A program made the position numbers and the translations under genes. Positions 1 to 7,399 of a stretch of DNA of 64,000 nucleotides are shown here, piece after piece. The DNA is from an uncultured Prevotellaceae bacterium (GTDB lineage Bacteria > Bacteroidota > Bacteroidia > Bacteroidales > Bacteroidaceae): NCBI GenBank assembly GCA_902790625.1, contig CADASP010000020.1, positions 17,319 to 81,318 of the forward strand, in the 5' to 3' direction. The notes under the pieces were generated by a model. It saw nothing but the letters and a program-made list of their open reading frames with translations. It did not search any database and was not told the origin of the DNA. Each line of letters begins with the position of its first letter. The stretch's first letter is position 1.

Positions 1-1
1 C

Positions 2-3000
2 GATGCCATCGGCTCGAAGCTCGGCACCGAGGTCAGCGTGGGGCGTGTCGATTTTGGCTTCTTCAATCGACTCATCATCGACGATGTGCGGGTGCTCGAC
101 CAGCAGCAGAGTCCGCTGCTGACGGCCGACCGCCTGTCGGTGAAGCTCGAACTGTGGCCGCTGCTCACCAGTGGGCGCGTGTCGATAGCCTCTGCCCAGC
201 TCTTCGGAGCCACTGCGGTGCTGCGCCGCGACAGTGCCGAGGCCGTGCCCAACTATCAGTTTGCGATGGATGCCCTGTCGTCGGGCAATGACGGCCCTTC
301 GAAGCTGCAGATGCACATCGGCTCGCTCATCGTGCGCCGTCTGGCCGTCAGCTACGACCAGCTCGATGCCCCCACCACGCCGGGGCGTTTCAATCCGCGT
401 CATCTGCACATCGCCGACCTCAGCGCCCATGTGCTGCTGCCCGTGCTCACCAACGACTCCATCAATCTGCATCTCCACCGCTTGGCGCTGCGCGAGCAGT
501 CGGGCCTCGACCTCAGCCACTTGGCTTTCACGCTCGAAGCCAACCGCCAACACGCCTTGCTCACACAGCTGGCTGTGCAGATGCCGCAAACCGCTCTCGC
601 CATCGACACACTACAGGCCGCTTACCAGCTCGACAGTCTGGTGTCGACGCTTCGTTATCGGCTCTGCATGGCTCCTTCCCGTATCGCCTTGATGAATGTG
701 AAGAGTCTGCTGCCCCAGGATATTCCTTTTGAACAGGAGTTGCAGATAGATGCAGCCCCCATCGAGGGCACCGTGAGCACCGTGAGCGTGCCTCGTCTGG
801 CCCTGTCATCTGCCGATGGGCAGCTCGACATCTTGGCGTCTGGTCGCATCGCCCCTGATGAGTGGGAAGCCAAGCTGACGCATCTGCATGCCGACGAGCA
901 CCTGCTGGCCCAGCTCCGCGACTTTTGGCCGCAGATGCCCGCTGTCCTCGACCGTGTGGGCGATGTGGGCCTTTCGTTACAGGCCGTAGGCAATGGCACG
1001 TCGCGCCTCGCGGGGCAGGGCATCGTCAGCAGTGGGGCGGGCGCACTGTCGTGGCAGGGAGACTATCAGGATGGTCCTGCGCCTTCGTGGAACATGAGGC
1101 TGAGCACCGACAGTCTGGATTTGCGCCGTATCACGGGTTCCGACCTCTTGGGGCTGGTGGCCACGCAGCTCAATCTGAAAGGTGCGGGCAACCGCATCAG
1201 CGTGCAGGGGCAGGTGCCACGTATCGACCTGAAGGGTTATCGCTATCGCCAGCTGGACATCGATGGCATTTATTCGCCCACAGCCGTAGAAGGACATCTG
1301 GCCATCGCCGACCCCCATCTTCAGACCGACGTTGAGTTGAGCGTTCAACGTTCAACGTTTAACAATCAACGTGTCACGGCCACTGGGCGCATCAGCCATA
1401 TCGCTCCCCAGGCGCTGCATCTCTCCAATCAATGGGGCGACGCCGTCTTCTCGGCCATCCTCGATGCCGATGTGGCTGGCACATCGCTGGGCGATGCCGA
1501 GGGCACCATCGACCTCGACGACTTCGTGATGGTCAGCGGCGACACCGCACGCTATCATCTTGATAATCTTCACCTGCGTTCGGGCTACGACGATGGGCGC
1601 CACTTCCTGCGCATGAACAGCGACTTTGGTGAGGCATTGCTCACCGGGCAGTTCAACCTGGCCACGTTGCCCTCCACTTTTCTGTCGCTGCTGCCTATCC
1701 AGCAGACCAATCAGACCCCTCAGACCCACCCCCAGCCCCTCCCTGGAGGGAGGGGAGCAGTTGGTTCTGCTGGCGGAATGTCAAATGGTAAGACTATATA
1801 CTCCCCTCCCTCTCAGGGAGGGGTAGGGGGTGGGTCTGTGGGGGTAGGGGGTGGGTCTGCCAACGACTTCACCCTCTATGTGCGTCTCTCCGACAGTCGG
1901 TGGATGCAGCAGCTGCTGGGGCTGCCGCTCGACCTTGGCGGTGGGCGACTCGATATTAATGCCCAGGTGAATGCCCCTGCGCGAATGCTCGACATACGGG
2001 TTCAGGTGCCCGCCTTCAACTTCGCAGGAAACGACCTGCGCAACGCCACGCTCAACCTCACCAGCCAAGGTGACAGCGCACAGTGCACCCTGCGCATGAC
2101 CCGCCACACCGACAAGGGCAACACTCAGGACCTGCTGCTCACGGCGAAGGCCGATGGCGAGCAGTTGGCATCGACCATCAACATCTCCACCCCCCAGGCC
2201 GACCATGGAACCATCAACACCATCACCCGTTTCTACACCAACGACGATGGCAAGGCCGAGACGCATGTACGCGTGCTGCCGTCGCAGTTCATCATCAAGA
2301 ATGCCACGTGGGAGCTGGAGCCTTGCGACATCCTCTATAGCGACAAGCGGCTGATGGTGGACCAGTTCACCCTGCACCATGCCGACGAGCACCTCATCAT
2401 CGACGGACTGGCTTCTACGCAGACCTCCGACTCGCTGATGATTGACCTCAATGGCTTCGACGTGGCCTACCTGCTCGACCTGGCCAACTTCCGCTCGGTG
2501 AAGTTTGGTGGAAAGGCCAGCGGTCGCGCCTATGTCAGCCAAGTCTTCGACCAGCTGCTGGCATGGGCCAATATCACCGTCGACGACTTTATCTTCCAGG
2601 AGGCGCGCATGGGCACCCTTGAGGCCTTTGCCGAATGGGATGCCGACGAGGGACAGGTGAATCTGGAAGCCGTGGTCGATGATGGAGCCGATGCACAGAC
2701 CTTCGTCGACGGCTTCATCTCGCCGCGCAAGAAGACAATCGACCTGGGCATCCGTGCCCGTGGCTCCAGCCTCGCCTTCGTCCATTCGTTCACCAAGAGT
2801 TTCGTCAGCCACATCGACGGACAGGTGCAGGGCGACATCCGTGTGCATGGCCCCCTGAAGGAGATTAACCTGACGGGCGAGGCCGTGGTGCAGGGGCAGG
2901 CGGCCATCAGCCCCCTGGGAACGGTGTATCATTTCGAGGGCGACAGCGTTATTCTCTCTCCTGGCGAGATTACCTTCCGCCAGTTCCGTGCCCTCGACCG

Positions 3001-4375
3001 CGACAACCACGAGGCCCTGATGAGTGGTGCCATCCACCACAAGAACCTGAAGAACTTCACCTTCGACCTCGAGGTGGACGCCGACCGCATCTTGGCCTAC
3101 GACTTCCCACGCCCCGAGGCGGTGGCCAGCATCGGCGGCACCGTGTGGGCCGAAGGAAAGGCCATCATGCGTGGGCGCCCCGGCGAGGTGGTCATCGATG
3201 TCGACGCCACACCCACTCCCGGCTCCGTGTTCTATTACAATGCCGCTGGCCCCGATGCCATCAGCCAGCAGCGCTTCATCACCTGGGGCGATGAGCAGAG
3301 AGCTGAGAGCGCAGAGCTGAAAGACGTTGAACGTTCAACGTTGAACGTTCAACGTTCCCCCCTCAACCCTCCACCCGCTTCCGACCTGCGTATGAACCTG
3401 CGCATCAATGCCACCCCCGATGCCCAGCTGCGCCTGCTGATGGACCAGCATTCGGGCGAGGCCATCAGTCTGGCGGGGCTGGGCGTGTTGCGTGCCGCCT
3501 ATTATAATAAAGGTGCCTTCCAGCTCTTTGGCACGTATAATGTAGACCGTGGCACCTACGGCATGACCATCCAGAACATCATCAAGAAGAATTTCACCTT
3601 CCAGCCTGGCAGTTCCATCGTCTTCGGCGGCGACCCCTTCCAAGCAGCCCTCAACCTGAAGGCCCTCCACACCGTCAACGGCGTGACGCTCAGCGACCTG
3701 GGGCTGGGCAACTCCTTCACCAGCAACACCATCCGCGTGAACTGCCTGATGAACATCGTGGGCACCGCTGGCGAGCCGCGCGTGGAGTTCGACCTGGAGA
3801 TGCCCACCCTGAACAGCGAGGAGCAGCAGATGATACGCTCCATCATTGCCAGCGAGCAGGAGCTGAACCAGCAAGTGGTGTATCTGCTCGGCATCGGGCG
3901 CTTCTACACGCAGACGGCCAACAATGCCGCTTCGCAGAGCTACGGGCAGACCGAGCTGGCCATGCAGAGCCTGCTCTCAGGCACCGTCTCCTCGCAAATC
4001 AACCAGCTGCTCGCACAGGTCATCCGCAACGACGACTGGAACTTCGGTGCCAACATCTCCACTGGCAACGAGGGCTGGCACAATGCCGAATACGAGGGAC
4101 TCGTCAGCGGGCGCATGCTCAACAACCGGTTGCTTGTCAACGGGCAGTTTGGCTATCGCGACAACGCCACGCAGGCCATGCCATCCTTCATCGGCGACTT
4201 CGACATCCAGTATCTGCTCACACCTGCTGGCGGCATCTCGCTGAAAGCCTACAACAAGACCAACGACCGCTATTTCACCCATTCCTCGCTCAACACGCAG
4301 GGCATCGGCGTCATCCTGAAAAAAGACTTCAACGGCCTTGGCGACCTCTTTCAGTCGAGGAAGAGAAAGCGCTGA
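2..4375 (+). CDS. tamB: TamB-family translocation/assembly protein (5' partial)
   Basis: The frame is open to the left edge, where DAIGSKLGTEVSVGR precedes the first possible GTG at 38, so the gene starts upstream. TamB proteins are inner-membrane-anchored, periplasm-spanning beta-rich proteins that, with an Omp85 partner, assist outer-membrane assembly or lipid transfer. Seen here: an AsmA-like start (SVGRVDFGFFNRL), long repetitive beta-strand sequence, and a C-terminal TamB/DUF490 region of roughly the last 400 residues ending in DLFQSRKRKR. The length fits Bacteroidota TamB. Three repeat insertions interrupt it in frame: heptamer repeats at 1331-1372 and 3323-3356, and a palindromic element at 1721-1860 that adds a Gly/Pro-rich stretch. 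All leave the frame open. Confidence 0.9.
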   Translation, partial: DAIGSKLGTEVSVGRVDFGFFNRLIIDDVRVLDQQQSPLLTADRLSVKLELWPLLTSGRVSIASAQLFGATAVLRRDSAEAVPNYQFAMDALSSGNDGPSKLQMHIGSLIVRRLAVSYDQLDAPTTPGRFNPRHLHIADLSAHVLLPVLTNDSINLHLHRLALREQSGLDLSHLAFTLEANRQHALLTQLAVQMPQTALAIDTLQAAYQLDSLVSTLRYRLCMAPSRIALMNVKSLLPQDIPFEQELQIDAAPIEGTVSTVSVPRLALSSADGQLDILASGRIAPDEWEAKLTHLHADEHLLAQLRDFWPQMPAVLDRVGDVGLSLQAVGNGTSRLAGQGIVSSGAGALSWQGDYQDGPAPSWNMRLSTDSLDLRRITGSDLLGLVATQLNLKGAGNRISVQGQVPRIDLKGYRYRQLDIDGIYSPTAVEGHLAIADPHLQTDVELSVQRSTFNNQRVTATGRISHIAPQALHLSNQWGDAVFSAILDADVAGTSLGDAEGTIDLDDFVMVSGDTARYHLDNLHLRSGYDDGRHFLRMNSDFGEALLTGQFNLATLPSTFLSLLPIQQTNQTPQTHPQPLPGGRGAVGSAGGMSNGKTIYSPPSQGGVGGGSVGVGGGSANDFTLYVRLSDSRWMQQLLGLPLDLGGGRLDINAQVNAPARMLDIRVQVPAFNFAGNDLRNATLNLTSQGDSAQCTLRMTRHTDKGNTQDLLLTAKADGEQLASTINISTPQADHGTINTITRFYTNDDGKAETHVRVLPSQFIIKNATWELEPCDILYSDKRLMVDQFTLHHADEHLIIDGLASTQTSDSLMIDLNGFDVAYLLDLANFRSVKFGGKASGRAYVSQVFDQLLAWANITVDDFIFQEARMGTLEAFAEWDADEGQVNLEAVVDDGADAQTFVDGFISPRKKTIDLGIRARGSSLAFVHSFTKSFVSHIDGQVQGDIRVHGPLKEINLTGEAVVQGQAAISPLGTVYHFEGDSVILSPGEITFRQFRALDRDNHEALMSGAIHHKNLKNFTFDLEVDADRILAYDFPRPEAVASIGGTVWAEGKAIMRGRPGEVVIDVDATPTPGSVFYYNAAGPDAISQQRFITWGDEQRAESAELKDVERSTLNVQRSPLNPPPASDLRMNLRINATPDAQLRLLMDQHSGEAISLAGLGVLRAAYYNKGAFQLFGTYNVDRGTYGMTIQNIIKKNFTFQPGSSIVFGGDPFQAALNLKALHTVNGVTLSDLGLGNSFTSNTIRVNCLMNIVGTAGEPRVEFDLEMPTLNSEEQQMIRSIIASEQELNQQVVYLLGIGRFYTQTANNAASQSYGQTELAMQSLLSGTVSSQINQLLAQVIRNDDWNFGANISTGNEGWHNAEYEGLVSGRMLNNRLLVNGQFGYRDNATQAMPSFIGDFDIQYLLTPAGGISLKAYNKTNDRYFTHSSLNTQGIGVILKKDFNGLGDLFQSRKRKR
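1331..1372. repeat. GTTGAAC/GTTCAAC heptamer repeat inside tamB
   Basis: Degenerate 7-bp units read in frame as VQRSTFNNQR. The same peptide flavour recurs at the other heptamer sites. Confidence 0.8.
1721..1860. repeat. Palindromic element, copy 1, in frame in tamB
   Basis: The left end AGACCCACCCCCAGCCCCTC is mirrored by GAGGGGTAGGGGGTGGGTCT on the right, with an inner inverted pair CCCTCCCT/AGGGAGGG. The core AAGACTATATA is shared with the copy at 13485-13587. It is translated as a Pro/Gly-rich stretch (PQPLPGGRGAVGSAGG and on) between TamB segments. Confidence 0.85.
3323..3356. repeat. Heptamer repeat inside tamB
   Basis: Alternating GTTGAAC and GTTCAAC units, a palindromic 14-bp period, translated as VERSTLNVQRS. 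It lies just before the conserved C-terminal TamB region. Confidence 0.85.
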
Positions 4376-4510
4376 AGTGGGGCTTGGCGGCATGTAGTCC
4401 TGATGGGTCTGGCTCGTCCTACAAGTCCGACCTGTCGGCAATCTACAGCCCATTTTTCTATATTCATCTATGAGTCTACTCCGAAAACCATTATTGTCGC
4501 GAAAGTCGGC

Positions 4511-4663
4511 GCAGCAGCTCCCCTCCCCTTGAGGGGAGGGGCCAGGGGTGGGGTTTGTATATCATTCACTCGCAGGATGTTAGAGACCCCACCCCTACCC
4601 CTCCCCTTCTTGCGTCCCTTCGGTAGCAAGCGTCTCCTTCGTCGCCGAGCGGAGGGGAGGGGA
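4511..4663. repeat. Palindromic element, copy 2 (intergenic)
   Basis: Starts CTCCCCTCCCCTTGAGGGGA, continues with AGGGGTGGGG, then the inverse ACCCCACCCCTACCCC, and ends GGAGGGGAGGGGA. It is the only copy of this family in the window that touches no coding sequence. Confidence 0.75.
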
Positions 4664-4736
4664 ACGGCTGCGCATTGTTTTTGGGTTGTTTTTTAGTGGA
4701 GAAGGTTTTTTGGAGTGTACTCATCTATATATTTTC

Positions 4737-4826
4737 GGTTGGCAGCGGCCGCTGCCATCATTGGCGGCGTTCGCTGCCATCATTGGCAGCGGCCGCTGCC
4801 AATCATGTCCCCGCCCGCTGCCAACC
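4737..4826. repeat. GGCAGCGGCCGCTGCC palindrome cluster, copy 1
   Basis: GGTTGGCAGCGG opens and CCGCTGCCAACC closes the block; in between, GCTGCCATCATTGG-like units recur. A second copy is at 18467-18555 and a short degenerate one at 30749-30772. Confidence 0.8.
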
Positions 4827-4830
4827 TAAT

Positions 4831-4893
4831 TTTTCCCTCTGCGGTGCCTCCCGCTCCCTGTTTGTCGTGCGCCGTTTCTCCTGAATGCACCCC
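4831..4893. repeat. Spacer block shared with 30671-30735 (inverted)
   Basis: This stretch, including CTCCCTGTTTGTCGTG and TTCTCCTGAATGCACCCC, reappears nearly unchanged as the reverse complement at 30671-30735. Both copies lie beside a GGTTGG...CCAACC palindrome, so the two appear to form one composite element. Confidence 0.7.
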
Positions 4894-5011
4894 ACAGATT
4901 ACGCTTCGCGTCTTTCAAAAAAAAGACTGCTCTGCTGTAGATAACCTGGGAATGAATAATACAGGCATAATCCATGACCGCTGGCACAGATTACGCTTAG
5001 CGTCTTTCAAA
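4894..5011. repeat. ATTACGCTTCGCGTCTTTC dispersed repeat, two copies
   Basis: CACAGATTACGCTTCGCGTC at 4894 and a near copy at 4986, the latter preceded by CATGACCGCTGG. A partial copy is near 5141 and another full one at 43936-43965, also preceded by CATGACCG. Function unknown. Confidence 0.7.
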
Positions 5012-5022
5012 AACTGTATTCG

Positions 5023-5100
5023 AACCGTAGGGACGGACCTTGTGTCCGTCCGCGTGGGTCAAGCCGTTTGCGGGCGAACACAAGGTCCGCCCCTACGGTT
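5023..5100. repeat. MITE-like inverted repeat with 23-bp ends
   Basis: AACCGTAGGGACGGACCTTG at the left pairs with CAAGGTCCGCCCCTACGGTT at the right, with about 32 bp between. No coding capacity; no clear target-site duplication was seen. Confidence 0.75.
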
Positions 5101-5302
5101 ATTGAATAACGTGGTGAATCAGCCAAACCAGTCTTTCCGCTTCGCGTCTTTCAAAAATCAAATAAAATACGATTTGATTGATAATTATATCTTCTAAGAC
5201 AAAATAACACATGTTTTTGTTGGTTTTATTGGTCACCACGCCCTTGGAGGAGTGGATCGACTACCACGAGTTGTAGAAATGCACTTGACTTCATGTCTTT
5301 CT

Positions 5303-5373
5303 GTACTTTCGCTCGGAAGAGCAAAGAAAAAAGTGACTTTTTCCTTTGTTCTTCGCTCGCTTTAGTACCTTTG
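5303..5373 (+). promoter_or_regulatory. Promoter-hairpin repeat unit 1
   Basis: GTACTTTCGCTCGG, an A/T-rich hairpin (GCAAAGAAAA against TTCCTTTG), TTCGCTCGC, then TACCTTTG at 5366-5373. It is the first of two tandem units before the Rpn gene. Confidence 0.65.
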
Positions 5374-5385
5374 ACTTCGTCGAAT

Positions 5386-5458
5386 GTACTTTCGTTCGGG
5401 AAAGCAAAAAGAAAATCCTGATTTTCTTTTGCTTTTCGCTCGCTTTTTCGTACCTTTG
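5386..5458 (+). promoter_or_regulatory. Promoter-hairpin repeat unit 2; promoter of the Rpn gene
   Basis: The hairpin AAAGCAAAAAGAAAATC against GATTTTCTTTTGCTTT is followed by a full Bacteroidales promoter: TTTG at 5428-5431, 19 bp, TACCTTTG at 5451-5458. Transcription would begin near 5465, 18 bp before the ATG at 5483. Confidence 0.75.
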
Positions 5459-5482
5459 CAACCAACGAAAAAGGAAAGGAGT

Positions 5483-6478
5483 ATGGACAAGTACATAAGA
5501 TTCGACTGGGCCGCCAAGCGCATGCTGCGCAACAAGGCCAACTACGGCGTTTTGGAGGGTCTGATGACCGTGCTGCTCGATGAGAAGGTGACCATCGTGG
5601 AGCTGTTGGAGAGTGAGGGCAACCAGGAGCAGGAGGACGACAAGTTCAACCGCGTGGACATCAAAGCCCGCAACTCGAAGGGCGAGATTATCCTGGTGGA
5701 GATACAGCAGACGCGCGAGCTCTACTATCTGCAGCGCATCCTATACGGTGTGGCGAAAGCCATCACCGAGCACATCAAGCTGGGCAACAAGTACGACCAG
5801 GTGAAGAAGGTGTACTCCATCAGCATCGTCTACTTCGACCTGGGCAAGGGTGCCGACTACCTCTACCACGGCCAGAACCAGCTCATCGGTGTGCACACCA
5901 AGGACCAGCTGGAGCTCAAGACGCGCTCGAAGGATGCTATCGGCATGGTGTCGGCGACCGACATCTTCCCCGAGTACTACATCATCCGTGTCAACGAGTT
6001 CAACAAGGTGGCCACCACGCCGTTAGAGGAGTGGCTCGACTACCTGAAGGACGGCAACATACGCGACAACACCACCGCACCTGGACTGGCCGAGGCCAAG
6101 GAGCAGCTGCGCTACCTGCAGATGAGCGACGAAGAGCGGCGCGCCTACGACCGCCACATCGACAACATTATGGTGGAGAACGACATCCTGGAGACCAAGG
6201 TGATAGAAGGCCTGGAGCGGGGACGCAAGGAAGGTCTCAAACATGGTCTTGAAGAAGGCCGCAAGGAAGGTCATAAGGAAGGTCTTGAAGAAGGCCGCAA
6301 GGAAGGTCTTGAAGAAGGCCGCAAGGAAGGTCATAAGGAAGGTCTTAAGGAAGGTCTTAAGGAAGGTCTTAAGGAGGGCATCCATACCGTTGCCAAGAAG
6401 ATGAAAGCACATGGCTTGGCAGCTACGGAAATTGCAGCGATGACGGGGCTGACAGAATACGAGATACAGGAATTATAG
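5483..6478 (+). CDS. Rpn-family PD-(D/E)XK nuclease / putative transposase
   Basis: The start is MDKYIRFDWAAKRML at 5483, preceded by AAGGAAAGGAG, a strong ribosome site for this phylum; an upstream in-frame ATG at 5384 lies inside the promoter repeat and is rejected. The 331-residue protein matches the Rpn/PDDEXK family (recombination-promoting nuclease or TIGR01784-type transposase-like proteins). The acidic-to-EIQ motif (NRVDIKARN then EIILVEIQQ) supplies the PD-(D/E)XK core at about residues 55-75. The tail is a charged helix of EGRKEGLEEG-type repeats encoded by tandem DNA (about 6225-6375), usual in this family and prone to copy-number change. It stands alone with no partner gene, driven by the tandem promoter repeat. 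Confidence 0.85.
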   Translation: MDKYIRFDWAAKRMLRNKANYGVLEGLMTVLLDEKVTIVELLESEGNQEQEDDKFNRVDIKARNSKGEIILVEIQQTRELYYLQRILYGVAKAITEHIKLGNKYDQVKKVYSISIVYFDLGKGADYLYHGQNQLIGVHTKDQLELKTRSKDAIGMVSATDIFPEYYIIRVNEFNKVATTPLEEWLDYLKDGNIRDNTTAPGLAEAKEQLRYLQMSDEERRAYDRHIDNIMVENDILETKVIEGLERGRKEGLKHGLEEGRKEGHKEGLEEGRKEGLEEGRKEGHKEGLKEGLKEGLKEGIHTVAKKMKAHGLAATEIAAMTGLTEYEIQEL

Positions 6479-6898
6479 GCATTTCGTGTCCTACCGACAT
6501 CAAAAAAACGCAAAAACACAACAGGCAGATATGCAAGCTGTTGCAGCTAACCGAAATATGGAGCGCGACTTTTTACACGAAGTCAACGTCTTTTTCTAAA
6601 AAGTCCGCTCGGCATCCCGAAGGGTGACGCTTGTGCCACCAAAGGGATGCAAGAACGCCTTTTTCTATTTGGAGTGCTCCTAACGATAATTCGGGGCTTC
6701 TGCCATTGAACAGTTTCGACCGTGCCGAAAAAGGTCTTAATCGCTTGGCGGTTCGGACCTTTTTACTGCAATCTATGACTTCGTTGAATGTACTTTCGTT
6801 CTGAAAAGCAAAGAAAAACCTGTTTTTCTTTTGCTTTTCGGTTGCTTATTCGTACCTTTGCAGCACTCTTTCGATGAACCGAAGACAATCGAAGTACG
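6479..6898. other. Spacer before rnpB with decayed repeats
   Basis: No gene seen. It holds GCTCGGCATCCCGAAGGGTG (about 6608), a repeat also found near 17463, and a promoter-hairpin unit at 6790-6860. Confidence 0.6.
6790..6860 (+). promoter_or_regulatory. Promoter-hairpin repeat unit 3; promoter of rnpB
   Basis: Same design as the units at 5.3-5.5 kb: GTACTTTCGTTCTG, hairpin AAAGCAAAGAAAAAC against GTTTTTCTTTTGCTTT, TTTTG at 6829-6833, 19 bp, TACCTTTG at 6853-6860. Predicted start near 6867 fits RNase P RNA transcription. Confidence 0.75.
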
Positions 6899-7335
6899 AA
6901 AGCACTGCCCCGGCTCTGCCGCTGGCGTTGCCCGCAAGGGCTGCGCGGGAGGAAAGTCCGGGCAGCACAGGGTGCTCCACTTCTGAAAGTAGAAGCAGTT
7001 GGCGACAGCTGGTAAGGGAAGAAGAGAACGACCGCCCCTCTTTTACGTTGAACGTTGAACGTTGAACGTTGGACGTTGGGAGGGGTAAGGGTGAGAAGGC
7101 GTGTGTAAGAGACCACCAGCCGACGGGTGATCGTCGGGCTGTTCCCGCTGGAGGCTGCAAGTTCATGTATACCATCGACATGCTGAGGGTTGCCCGCCCG
7201 AGTGTCCGCCCCCTCGTGGGACGGGCTGCGATGGAGGGTAGAACGCTGGAGGCGCACGGTGACGTGCGCAGTAGATAAATGGCAGGCACCGGCAGCAATG
7301 CCGGAACAGAACCCGGCTTATAGGGGCAGTGCTTT
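6899..7335 (+). ncRNA. rnpB: RNase P RNA (class A)
   Basis: Catalytic RNA that matures tRNA 5' ends. Seen: the conserved core GAGGAAAGTCCGGGC at about 6949, the 3' element ACAGAACCCGGCTTATAG at 7305-7322, and a P1 helix pairing AAAGCACTGCCCC (6899-6911) with GGGGCAGTGCTTT (7323-7335). T-rich sequence follows and may terminate it. The start may be a little upstream, near 6867, with later processing. At about 437 nt it is long for a bacterial P RNA, partly because a heptamer repeat (7044-7079) extends a stem closed by CCCCTC/GAGGGG in the variable P12-like region. The promoter is the hairpin unit at 6790-6860. Confidence 0.93.
7044..7079. repeat. GTTGAAC heptamer repeat inside rnpB
   Basis: ACGTTGAACGTTGAACGTTG and a degenerate fourth unit, flanked by CCCCTC and GAGGGG that can pair. 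The repeat is transcribed in the RNA. Confidence 0.85.
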
Positions 7336-7341
7336 CTTTTT

Positions 7342-7363
7342 GACGTTGTACGTTGAACGTTGA
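7342..7363. repeat. Heptamer repeat just after rnpB
   Basis: GACGTTGTACGTTGAACGTT follows the rnpB terminal helix by a few bases, between it and the dipeptidase gene. Confidence 0.7.
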
Positions 7364-7399
7364 TAATCGTAAATTGTTAAAACGCAAAATCATAAATTA

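Larger units (their letters stand above)
4376..5482. other. 1.1-kb repeat-filled spacer without a credible gene
   Basis: The short open frames here run through repeats and resemble no protein. The spacer holds a palindromic element (4511-4663), a GCGGCCGC repeat cluster (4737-4826), a block shared with 30.7 kb (4831-4893), ATTACGCTTCGCGTCTTTC repeats, a MITE-like inverted repeat (5023-5100) and two promoter-hairpin units (5303-5458). Confidence 0.75.

Noticed and set aside
4403..4884. Short frames in the spacer after tamB
   Set aside because: They are made of palindromic-element and GCGGCCGC repeat sequence and have no promoter or protein similarity.
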